From the NCBI RefSeq assembly GCF_018326425.1, contig NZ_AP024601.1, positions 2,840,001 through 2,904,000 of the forward strand: a DNA stretch of 64,000 nucleotides, written 5' to 3'. The stretch is from Polycladomyces abyssicola. GTDB taxonomy: Bacteria; Bacillota; Bacilli; Thermoactinomycetales; JIR-001. A program made the translations under genes and the position numbers. This document shows positions 1-6,278 of this stretch, piece after piece. How positions within the stretch are numbered: the first letter of the stretch is position 1; the number at the start of each line of letters is the position of its first letter. The notes under the pieces are model-generated. The model did not search any database. It was not told the DNA's origin and worked only from the letters and a program-made list of their open reading frames with translations.

Positions 1-1
1 T

Positions 2-478
2 ATCGGGCTTGCCGCACTGATTCAGACGGTTCCAGGTCTTGCGCTGCTGGCCTTTATGCTGCCGTTGTTCGGGATCGGGAAGACACCGGCCATCGTCGCC
101 TTGACCCTGTATGCGCTCCTGCCCATCATCCGGAACACCTACACCGGCATCCTCGGAGTCGATCGCTCCGTCATCGATGCGGGCAAAGGAATGGGCATGA
201 CCTCCCGCCAGATCCTGTGGATGGTGGAATTACCCCTTTCGCTCCCGTTTATCATGGCTGGCATCCGCACCTCATCCGTATTCACTGTCGGCTTGGCAGC
301 ACTGGCCGCCTTTATCGGGGGCGGCGGATTGGGTGATCTGATCGTCCGTGGCATGAGCATGAACGACAATAATCTCATCTTGGCCGGCGCCATTCCTGCC
401 GCCTTGTTGGCCTTGGCATTCGATCTGATGTTCCGTTTGCTGGAGCGAAAAGTGACTCCCCATGGCATGCAGAGCTGA
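2..478 (+). CDS. Osmoprotectant (glycine betaine/choline/carnitine) ABC transporter permease, 3' part
   Basis: The reading frame is open from base 2, so the gene starts before the window; 158 residues are visible. They begin IGLAALIQTVPGLALLAF and continue with several hydrophobic segments. At about residues 55-90 lies a binding-protein-dependent permease EAA loop (VIDAGKGMGMTSRQILWMVE...LP), the site that contacts the ATPase. This matches the OpuCB/OpuBB/ProW family of membrane subunits importing quaternary amines during osmotic stress. The gene ends in a strong terminator, so it is the last cistron of its operon. Which substrate it takes cannot be told from this subunit. The ectoine genes further right fit the same osmoadaptive theme. 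Confidence 0.85.
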   Translation: MGLAALIQTVPGLALLAFMLPLFGIGKTPAIVALTLYALLPIIRNTYTGILGVDRSVIDAGKGMGMTSRQILWMVELPLSLPFIMAGIRTSSVFTVGLAALAAFIGGGGLGDLIVRGMSMNDNNLILAGAIPAALLALAFDLMFRLLERKVTPHGMQS

Positions 479-496
479 CAGTGAAACCCGGAAAAC

Positions 497-531
497 AATC
501 CCCCGGATTCTGTTCGGGGGATTTTATTTGT
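497..531 (+). terminator. Intrinsic terminator of the osmoprotectant permease operon
   Basis: A 9-bp perfect stem (AATCCCCCG/CGGGGGATT) with a 9-base loop is followed by TTATTTGTTTT. It lies 18 bases after the permease stop. Confidence 0.85.
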
Positions 532-541
532 TTTCTTGCGT

Positions 542-883
542 TCACATGATTTGATCCCTGTCCTGCTGCCGATCGCCACCCAGTACCCGACGAACCCACC
601 ATAACCCCACGACCCCGATCACCACATGCAAGGCGCCGATTTGCCATATAACACTTCCCGGTGAATCTAACAACAGCTGCACCATATCCTTGGACATTCC
701 CTTCATACCGCCTGCCAACGACTGCTTATAAAGATCCAACGCAGGCACCAACCCGATCACCAAAAGAAGGATCCCTGCAATGATCAGCACGAACATCGCT
801 GATCCGCAGAAAACGACCAACCAATCGCGCTTGTTCATCGGTGCATCAACGCTCCCTTTCACTTCACCCTCTTCTTTCACCAT
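542..883 (-). CDS. Small membrane protein of unknown function
   Basis: 113 residues. GGGGGTGG lies 4 bases before the ATG. A charged N-terminus (about 20 residues) precedes a long hydrophobic segment at about residues 23-48 (FCGSAMFVLIIAGILLLVIG) and a second at about 82-100 (IGALHVVIGVVGLWWV). The tail is charged (GGDRQQDRDQIM). Two transmembrane helices with both ends inside is the likely topology. I do not recognise the family. It converges on the osmoprotectant permease and shares the intergenic terminator region. Codon use resembles its neighbours, so it is probably a real gene. Confidence 0.6.
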   Translation of the reverse strand: MVKEEGEVKGSVDAPMNKRDWLVVFCGSAMFVLIIAGILLLVIGLVPALDLYKQSLAGGMKGMSKDMVQLLLDSPGSVIWQIGALHVVIGVVGLWWVRRVLGGDRQQDRDQIM

Positions 884-1128
884 AATTCCACCCCCAGGGT
901 TCCACTTCCTGTTTTTCGAGGAAAGAGAAGGTTTTCTACAACCTTGAGCGGTTTAAACCCTGTAACACCACGTTCAAAGGTCATTTCGCTAAATCACCCT
1001 TATTCAGTATGGACGAAAAACCCTCCTCTCAGGCGGCACTGAAGATATCGAAGAAAGAAGGTTGTTTCAGTGTTTCCAAACACAAAATGCCCAGGCTCCC
1101 AACTCCATGGAACCGGGCAAACCTCTTT

Positions 1129-1326
1129 CTACGGTAAACTTTCACATGCGATTCCGTCGTGGTCGTGATCCAAACCGTCCACATTGTTGGATGGTCTTCC
1201 ACCCACCATGCGCATGCTTTCGAAGAAGAGGGTTTCTTTTGCGTTGAGAGGGCCGGTCCCCTTCTTATACGCTGTAAATAAGCTCTTATTATCTATTTCG
1301 AAACATCCGTCATTTTTCGTGTCCAA
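1129..1326 (-). pseudogene. Excalibur-like calcium-binding domain fragment
   Basis: A 65-codon frame ends with a motif typical of the Excalibur domain (LDHDHDGIACE; family pattern LDxDxDGxxCE). This extracellular calcium-binding module is usually at the C-terminus of secreted nucleases or short surface proteins. The first conserved Cys of the domain appears to be replaced (FESMRM where the family has an xNC motif). No signal peptide or upstream catalytic domain is visible. A truncated, decaying relic of a secreted protein is the simplest reading; a short intact protein cannot be excluded. Confidence 0.4.
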
Positions 1327-1334
1327 TTCTTATA

Positions 1335-1376
1335 TGAAAAACAAAATACCGTTGACCTTTTAGATCAGGCCAACGG
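1335..1376 (-). terminator. Hairpin with T-rich tail on the minus strand
   Basis: CCGTTGGCCT pairs with AGGTCAACGG (one mismatch) around an 8-base loop. It is followed on the minus strand by TATTTTGTTTTT. It sits just upstream of the Excalibur fragment and downstream (minus sense) of nothing recognisable, consistent with a scrambled region. Confidence 0.5.
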
Positions 1377-1400
1377 CTAAATAACAGGTTCAGGTACCGG

Positions 1401-1724
1401 ACCCGAGCTACTCCTTATCGAAGTAGTGAACGGTCTCCGTGAAGGGGCATAGGTTTTCGCAGTATTGTAGTGGAGAAAAAATTGATATTCCATGTGTTTG
1501 AAGCGCTTGCTGAGTTTGAACGGGAGATAATCCGAGAGAGAACGCAGGCTGGTTTGGCTGCGGCTCGTGCAAGGAAGAAATTGGGCGGGCGACCACGGGT
1601 GATGGATGAGCGGAAAGTGAAAATGGCCCAATCTCTTATGAAGGCCCCCAACCTTTCCATCCAAGATATTTATGAAACACTTCAGGTGTCCAAAGCGACG
1701 CTTTACCGGTATCTGTCCGAATGA
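1401..1724 (+). pseudogene. Serine recombinase (resolvase/invertase) remnant
   Basis: The last 84 codons, from 1470, carry the C-terminal part of a Tn3-type resolvase. They hold the E-helix region (KLIFHVFEALAEFEREIIRE), the linker (RTQAGLAAARAR) and the DNA-binding helix-turn-helix ending KATLYRYLSE. Upstream, in another frame, 1405-1446 still reads like the preceding resolvase strand (LLLIEVVNGLREGA) before a stop. The catalytic serine domain is absent. The gene is therefore broken by deletion and frameshift, a footprint of a lost transposon. Confidence 0.7.
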
Positions 1725-1758
1725 AGTGTATTTGGATCTCCAGAACTGGAGATTCAAT

Positions 1759-1788
1759 TTGATTTTTTTGGCAAAATGTGCGTATAAT
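1759..1788 (+). promoter_or_regulatory. SigA-type promoter of a short RNA
   Basis: TTGATT and a perfect TATAAT are separated by 18 bases. The next signal downstream is a terminator about 100 bases away with no open frame between, so the product should be a small RNA. Confidence 0.55.
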
Positions 1789-1794
1789 ATGAAT

Positions 1795-1899
1795 AAGCAA
1801 TAAGGAGCCCTCATCGGAAGGGCCGCGATCTTTCAACCTAAAAACCTAGCCACAGAAAAGTGACCTGGTAGGTTGGCAGCCCGACGGGTCACTTTTTTT
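1795..1899 (+). ncRNA. Candidate small RNA, possibly antisense antitoxin
   Basis: Bounded by the promoter at 1759-1788 and an intrinsic terminator at 1856-1899 (AAAAGTGACC/GGTCACTTTT followed by T7). A 5' hairpin (GCCCT/AGGGC, 1808-1824) is visible, and AACCTA at 1834-1839 or 1844-1848 could pair with TAGGTT inside the terminator loop. The RNA converges on the hydrophobic mini-ORF at 1918-1989 of the minus strand. That ORF's transcript would run through the same inverted repeat. This geometry resembles txpA/ratA type I toxin-antitoxin loci. The assignment is inference. Confidence 0.35.
1856..1899. terminator. Bidirectional terminator hairpin
   Basis: A 10-bp perfect stem has T runs on both sides: TTTTTTT reading rightwards and TTTTC reading leftwards. 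It can end the small RNA from the left and the mini-ORF transcript from the right. Confidence 0.65.
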
Positions 1900-1917
1900 G
1901 CACCATGATGTGAACGA

Positions 1918-1989
1918 CTACCTGTACCACCACAGGATCGTAGTGATCACCTGGAAGATCAGGGACAGCAGAGCGATCGTCACACTCAT
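1918..1989 (-). CDS. 23-residue hydrophobic peptide, type I toxin-like
   Basis: ATG to TAG encodes a peptide starting MSVTIALLSLIFQVITTILW and ending WYR: one membrane-spanning stretch with a short positive end. Upstream is a purine-rich GGGAAGGAAG about 9 bases from the ATG. Length and composition recall the small holin-like or TxpA-type toxins of Firmicutes, but there is no sequence match I can claim. The candidate antisense RNA converges on its 3' untranslated region. It could be a chance frame. Confidence 0.3.
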   Translation of the reverse strand: MSVTIALLSLIFQVITTILWWYR

Positions 1990-2121
1990 TAGCACCACTT
2001 CCTTCCCTCGCCGGATGAAGGAAGAAGGAACGCGACCCGTCCTCAGGCTCCTTCAAAATTAATTCTGCGCAATCCACGGTAAATCCTTCCTGTTGACGAC
2101 GCGGCAACAAGCCAGTGCCGT

Positions 2122-2259
2122 TATATTACTATACTAAAATAGTGAAGGGATTGGATTCCCATGTGGATTTTGCCCAGCTCTAATGCTGGGTTCTTTTCTT
2201 TCACCATGACAAGTTGTCACATCCACGTGTGCACCGAGAGCCCTAAGCGGTGCTTTTTT
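2122..2259 (+). ncRNA. Structured intergenic segment with two terminators and no gene
   Basis: Two consecutive plus-strand intrinsic terminators are present: CCCAGC/GCTGGG at 2173-2190 followed by TTCTTTTC, and GCACCG/CGGTGC at 2231-2253 followed by T6. CATGTGGAT (2160-2168) can pair with ATCCACGTG (2221-2229), bringing the first terminator and a GACAAGTTGTC hairpin into one enclosed fold. A TATACT lies at 2130-2135 but no convincing -35. No plus-strand gene follows; the next gene is convergent. A stable small RNA or an orphaned leader are both possible. Confidence 0.3.
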
Positions 2260-2330
2260 GTTCAATATCTCGGAGGATTGGGTTATCGAAAACCCATCGA
2301 AAACCCGTAGAATTGAATCATCCAGACACA

Positions 2331-3164
2331 CTAGAAATCAAAATTGTCAGGATCGGGACCGAAACGTTGGTTCCGGTTCAGTCCATCCAGCTTGGCCATA
2401 TCCTCCTGGGACAGTTCAAAATCAAACACATCCGCGTTCTCACGGATACGGGACTCACTCACCGACTTGGGAATGGTGACCACACCATGTTGCAGGTTCC
2501 ATCGGAGGACGATCTGCGCGGGTGTCTTGCCGTATTTGGCAGCCAACTCCCGGATTTCCGGCACATTGGCCACTTCGCCCTTCATCAACGGACGCCATGC
2601 TTCCACCTGAATGGCGTGTTGAGAACAGTACTCACGCAGTTCCTTCTGAGTCAGATATGGATGAAACTCCACCTGGTTGACCATCGGCTTGATCTCGGCA
2701 TCAGCCATCAGATCCTCCAGATGGTGAATTTGGAAGTTGCTCACCCCGATTGCCCGTGCACGACCATCACGGTAGATTTTCTCCAGCGCTTTCCACGTCT
2801 CCTTGTACTTGCCCGCCACCGGCCAGTGAATCAGGTAGAGATCGACATAGTCCATCCCCAGTCGCTGGAGGCTTGCCTCAAACGCAGCCAATGTGGAATC
2901 ATAACCTTGATCGGTGTTCCACACCTTAGTTGTGATAAACAACTCCTCGCGCGGCACACCCGACTCCCGGACGGCTCGGCCCACGCCCGCCTCATTGCCG
3001 TACATCGCCGCCGTGTCAATACTGCGGTAACCCACCTGAATCGCCGTCTTCACCGCGTTTTCCACTTCGCCACCTTCTTGCGCACGCCAGACGCCCAATC
3101 CCAACCACGGCATCTTCACCCCGTTGTACAGGGTCGCTGCATCGGAAAGCGATTTGATCGACAA
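2331..3164 (-). CDS. Aldo/keto reductase (AKR5 family, YtbE/YvgN-like)
   Basis: NADPH-dependent carbonyl reductase, probably detoxifying glyoxals and other aldehydes. A TTG start is chosen because GGGAGGTGG stands about 6 bases before it. The frame extends upstream, but the extra 23 residues lack family similarity. From this start (277 residues) the catalytic tetrad falls at D50 and Y55 (SIDTAAMYGN), K80 (TTKVW) and H113 (LIHWP), as usual for the family. The cofactor loop (IPKSVSESRIREN) is present near the C-terminus. Single gene, no partner. Confidence 0.9.
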   Translation of the reverse strand: MSIKSLSDAATLYNGVKMPWLGLGVWRAQEGGEVENAVKTAIQVGYRSIDTAAMYGNEAGVGRAVRESGVPREELFITTKVWNTDQGYDSTLAAFEASLQRLGMDYVDLYLIHWPVAGKYKETWKALEKIYRDGRARAIGVSNFQIHHLEDLMADAEIKPMVNQVEFHPYLTQKELREYCSQHAIQVEAWRPLMKGEVANVPEIRELAAKYGKTPAQIVLRWNLQHGVVTIPKSVSESRIRENADVFDFELSQEDMAKLDGLNRNQRFGPDPDNFDF

Positions 3165-3552
3165 ATCTCTCCACCTCCCAGATGTTTTGGTACGAATGAT
3201 CACGAGAAACAGGCAATCCAGATTGGAAACCAATACATCTCAGAGTCAATCACGATCACCCTGAGTTTAAACCTTTGAAAAGATAGAATCAACTGCCATG
3301 TGTTTTATGCACATGATCTGTTAAGACCATACAGGTTTCCTATAGGTTCAAAGATGATTGATGCAAAAATGGCCCATTCAGTGTGAATGGGTTAACGTCA
3401 TTGTCTTTTCCCGATCGTCCCCAAAATCGTTCCAACTAAAAATTGTTCCTGCCTGATTGAATCGTTACACTGACCCAATCCTAACTTGGTTCATTTTTTA
3501 TGTTTTTGTATCTAATCACACTGAAATTAAATAAAATAGTCTAAATTACATA
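3165..3552. other. Intergenic region without a gene
   Basis: About 390 bases, AT-rich towards the right. One hairpin is seen (CCCATTC/GAATGGG, 3377-3396) without a clear T run. No conserved frame is recognised. The right end carries the promoter of the receptor gene. Confidence 0.6.
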
Positions 3553-3581
3553 TTCCAATCAAAACCCATTCATAGTATGAT
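3553..3581 (+). promoter_or_regulatory. Putative promoter of the HTH-TPR receptor gene
   Basis: TTCCAA, a 17-base spacer, and TATGAT; the start codon is about 40 bases downstream. The -35 is weak, which would suit an activated or autoregulated gene. Confidence 0.4.
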
Positions 3582-3621
3582 GAACATGTCGAGATATAGA
3601 GGAAAATGACAGGAGGAGAAA

Positions 3622-4950
3622 ATGATGCCAGAACTTGATCTCATTCAAATCGGATCTATTATCCGAAAAGTAAGAAAAGGCAAGGGATTGCGTCTGGAGG
3701 ATCTCGCGGATGAAAACATCTCCCCTGCCACTGTCAGCAACATCGAACGCGGAGTCCCACACGTCAATGCGGAAAAAGTGATGTATCTGTTGAAGAAGCT
3801 AGGGCTGTCATTGGAGCAGATTCCGGAGTTGTTGGTGGGGGAAGATGAAAAGGCAGAGCACTTATATCTTCAATTATTTTCATTGGAGTCCCAAATCGGC
3901 TATGTCGACACACAACAGATTTTGCAAGTGCTGAATACGATTGAAGTAGAGGATGACCACCCTTACGTCCCCTATGTCCACTATATAAGGGGAAGATGTT
4001 TGATCCAACAATCCCAGTTTTCGAAAGCGGAACGGTCCCTGTTTAATGCTATTCGACTTTCCAGCAGAGGATTAAACAAAAAAAGGAATTTCGAAGCACT
4101 CAGTTTTAATGAGCTGGGGATTTGTTACTATCACCAAGGAGATCTAAACCAAGCCCTCCATTTCACCGAGTCAGCCGCAGATGCCTACGAAGAAAATGGA
4201 GAACGTCCTCAACTCAAATATACCATCGCCTTAAACCAAGCCACCTACCTCGAAAAAATGGGACGTCTAGGAGAAGCGATGCAGATTGTGCAAAATATGT
4301 GGGAACACATTGATCGGATGGAAATCCTCCCTTCCCTTCAGTTGTATGATCTTCAAGTTCACCTGCTAAAAAGAAACAAAATTTATGATAGGGCCATACA
4401 TTATGCAAAAGAAGGTATTGAAAAAGCAAGGCTAAGTGGGAAAGCTGATTGGCTTTTCAATCTATGGACTGCGTTGGGTAGCGTTTATTTGTACAAGAAG
4501 GATTGGAATCTTTCTGAAACCTGCCTTCAAACTGCCTTGAATTTAGAGAGTTACTCATCTATTAATGTTTTGGTACAAGTCTATACAAAACTCGGTCTGG
4601 TATATTTCCACAAACGAATTCCTGACAAAGCTGAACAAGCATTACAAAGGGCGGTATCTTTAAGCGAAGAAGCCCATGTAATCCCTCGATTTTTCGCTTT
4701 ATTGGTGATGGGGGACTATTTGCAAAAAGTTGGTAGAGATCAAGAAGCTATCAAATTATATGTTCAGGCACTGGAAGTGTCCAAGTATTACCATAATCAT
4801 GCACTGGAATATAAGGCACTCTTCCGTCTAGCTGGTTTGAAAAAAGAGCAAAACAAAGAGGAATTCGTCAGTCATTTAGAAAATATGTATGAAGTAGCAG
4901 CAACATTGCAATGGTACGGCGGGGAGGAGGATTATTATGAAATCTTGTAA
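3622..4950 (+). CDS. RRNPP-type quorum-sensing receptor (XRE helix-turn-helix plus TPR repeats)
   Basis: 442 residues; AGGAGG stands 5 bases before the ATG. Residues about 9-63 form an XRE-type helix-turn-helix (IRKVRKGKGLRLEDLADE... SPATVSNIERG). The rest, from about residue 80, is a solenoid of tetratricopeptide-like helix pairs (ALSFNELGICYYHQGDLNQA; KLGLVYFHKRIPDKAEQALQ; MGDYLQKVGRDQEAIKLYVQ). This is the architecture of NprR/PlcR cytoplasmic receptors, and the length is close to NprR. The last 14 bases overlap the start of a 44-codon gene for a secreted peptide precursor, the hallmark of a receptor/propeptide pair. Expected role: a transcription factor switched by the re-imported peptide. 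Target genes are unknown. Confidence 0.8.
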   Translation: MMPELDLIQIGSIIRKVRKGKGLRLEDLADENISPATVSNIERGVPHVNAEKVMYLLKKLGLSLEQIPELLVGEDEKAEHLYLQLFSLESQIGYVDTQQILQVLNTIEVEDDHPYVPYVHYIRGRCLIQQSQFSKAERSLFNAIRLSSRGLNKKRNFEALSFNELGICYYHQGDLNQALHFTESAADAYEENGERPQLKYTIALNQATYLEKMGRLGEAMQIVQNMWEHIDRMEILPSLQLYDLQVHLLKRNKIYDRAIHYAKEGIEKARLSGKADWLFNLWTALGSVYLYKKDWNLSETCLQTALNLESYSSINVLVQVYTKLGLVYFHKRIPDKAEQALQRAVSLSEEAHVIPRFFALLVMGDYLQKVGRDQEAIKLYVQALEVSKYYHNHALEYKALFRLAGLKKEQNKEEFVSHLENMYEVAATLQWYGGEEDYYEIL

Positions 4951-5071
4951 GATAGTTGCGATGTTATCGATAGTCCTTGCACTATTTTGCGGAGTATTGC
5001 TTTATCAACCTACTCCATCTTTTATTTCCAGCAATATCATCCCCAACACTGGAGATCCTACATCTGGATAA
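4937..5071 (+). CDS. Secreted signalling-peptide precursor (Phr/NprX-like), 44 residues
   Basis: Starts inside the receptor gene with a near-perfect GGGGAGGAGG 6 bases before its ATG. Residues 1-5 are basic (MKSCK), and 6-23 are a hydrophobic export signal (IVAMLSIVLALFCGVLLY). The remainder is a short polar tail, QPTPSF..., ending NIIPNTGDPTSG. Size, topology, overlap with the receptor and the terminator directly after it are those of RRNPP propeptides, from which extracellular proteases release a C-terminal 5-8-mer that Opp re-imports. The mature form is not determinable here; it probably lies in the last 8-10 residues. The sequence does not match the NprX, PapR, AimP or Phr pheromones I know. 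Confidence 0.7.
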   Translation: MKSCKIVAMLSIVLALFCGVLLYQPTPSFISSNIIPNTGDPTSG

Positions 5072-5082
5072 TTGATTCATAT

Positions 5083-5116
5083 TCGGACACTTTAGGGTGT
5101 CCGATTTCTTTATTTT
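5083..5116 (+). terminator. Terminator of the receptor-peptide operon
   Basis: The stem TCGGACAC/GTGTCCGA has a 6-base loop, then TTTCTTTATTTT. It closes the bicistronic unit 11 bases after the propeptide stop. Confidence 0.85.
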
Positions 5117-5119
5117 GAG

Positions 5120-5905
5120 TAAAAACCCTTAGCATACCTTGAGCTAGGGCGATTTCCTTCGGGCCATGAACAGACAAATTGATACAGAAGAATATCACCC
5201 TATCTTATCAGCCGAAAGATTGGAGTCCTCACTTTCGTATCCCCTCTCTCACTCTATATCCGGATCGATTACAAGACACAAACGAATGGGTAAATCGGTA
5301 TCTTCAGTCGGAAAGAAAGTTGAAATGGCTCCAACGGATGGTTTCCCGCAGAAAGAAGGGATCAAATCGTTGGAGAAAAGCGGCCCTGATGTTGGCCAAA
5401 TGCCATGAATACATAGCCAATCAGAGAAAAGACGCCGCTCACAGAATCAGCCGATATTTGGTGGACAACTACGATGGGATCGCCTTTGAAGACTTGAACA
5501 TTCGGGGGATGGTGAAAAATCACCATCTTGCCAAGAGCTTGCAGACGCAGGTTGGAGGATGCTGGTTCAATTCACGACTTACAAGGCAGAGTGGGCCGGT
5601 AAGCAAGTGATAACAGTTGATCCTCGCAACACGTCGCAAGTTTGCTCGAAATGCGGTCAGATCGTAAAGAAGACATTAAAAGAACGTACCCATCGTTGCT
5701 CATGCGGATATGTGGCAGACAGAGATGTCAATGCCGCAAGAAATATCCTGCATCGAGCGATGGGATACGTTCCTGAACCGAGATACGGGCAATTAGAACT
5801 AAACCTTTTCTAGGCTTGGACGAAGCCTTCGTGGATGGATGTGGATTGCCACGCCAGATGAAGCGAGAAGCCCACGGCTTTAGCTGTGTGGAGCAAGTCA
5901 CCGAA
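5120..5905 (+). mobile_element. IS605/IS1341-type element relic (tnpB only, internally deleted)
   Basis: The left side has an imperfect hairpin (CCCTTAGC/GCTAGGG, 5126-5149). The right side has the subterminal hairpin typical of this group (GCCCACGGC-TTTA-GCTGTGTGG, about 5870-5895) after the tnpB stop. No tnpA transposase is present. The N-terminal half of tnpB is missing and the rest is frameshifted, so the copy is dead. The right-end segment recurs inverted near 18.3 kb. Exact boundaries are approximate. Confidence 0.65.
5179..5813 (+). pseudogene. tnpB: tnpB (IS605 OrfB, RNA-guided nuclease family), truncated and frameshifted
   Basis: The first part (5179 to about 5540) reads like the middle of TnpB: LQRMVSRRKKGSNRWRKAAL, IANQRKDAAHRISRYLVDNY, and the RuvC-associated FEDLNIRGMVKNHHLAKS. 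A one-base loss near 5538 shifts the frame. The reading resumes as ADAGWRMLVQFTTYKAEWAG, then the zinc-ribbon CSKCG...CSCG and the final RuvC Asp in VADRDVNAARNIL. The N-terminal about 150 residues are absent. TnpB proteins are ancestors of Cas12; this copy is inactive as written. Confidence 0.8.
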
Positions 5906-5907
5906 AC

Positions 5908-6027
5908 ATGAAAGCGATCGAGGACGAAACCGGGCAATATGAATTCTTTGTTGGTAATCCGTTTGTCACCGGAAACTTGGTCGATGGTACGTTCATTCAG
6001 GGGCCGTTGTTCCTGTTTCCCTATTGA
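5908..6027 (+). pseudogene. Fragment of a DUF4011-type DNA helicase
   Basis: 39 codons contain YEFFVGNPFVTGNLVDGTFI and QGPLFLFPY. This resembles the conserved N-terminal stretch of large superfamily I helicases with a DUF4011 domain (pattern xxVGyPFveGxlxDGtxvraPLxLFPv). The frame is open at its left edge only because the IS605 relic ends there, and it stops at a TGA with nothing of the helicase core after it. It probably marks a defence or mobility gene lost when the element and neighbours rearranged. Recognition is from memory of the motif, so moderate confidence. Confidence 0.45.
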
Positions 6028-6187
6028 AATCGCGGGCAATTTCCTCAAAACGAAGCATACTTTGCCCGCGACCTGCGCTGACTGGGTCGGAGCGGTGTCA
6101 TCATCTGCTTCCCTGTAGGGCGCAGGTGGAGCGAGCCGGGAAAGCGATGTGGACATTATCCACCAGACACACCCTCTCTAGCCAAAA
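6028..6187 (-). repeat. Dispersed repeat, copy A (inverted relative to copy B)
   Basis: Read on the minus strand, this stretch aligns over about 150 bases with 56262-56430 of the plus strand. Shared blocks include GTGTCTGGTG, GCTTTCCCGGCTCGCTCC, ACCTGCGCCCT, GGAAGCAGA and GAGGAAATTGCCCG. No transposase is associated. It lies between the helicase fragment and the carboxypeptidase promoter. Confidence 0.75.
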
Positions 6188-6194
6188 ATCTTAG

Positions 6195-6200
6195 TATAAT
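6195..6200 (+). promoter_or_regulatory. -10 element of the carboxypeptidase gene
   Basis: A perfect TATAAT about 80 bases before the ATG; no matching -35 is obvious because the upstream bases belong to the dispersed repeat. Confidence 0.4.
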
Positions 6201-6278
6201 AGAAGGTTAATGCATACAAAGAAGTGAATCATTGTAAAAATAGACTTCGTTAGCAGCAAGAAAGCTGGGAGGGGTTTG

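Noticed and set aside
2250-3278. 342-codon plus-strand frame opposite the aldo/keto reductase
   Set aside because: Shadow frame; the reductase on the other strand has the catalytic tetrad and a ribosome site.
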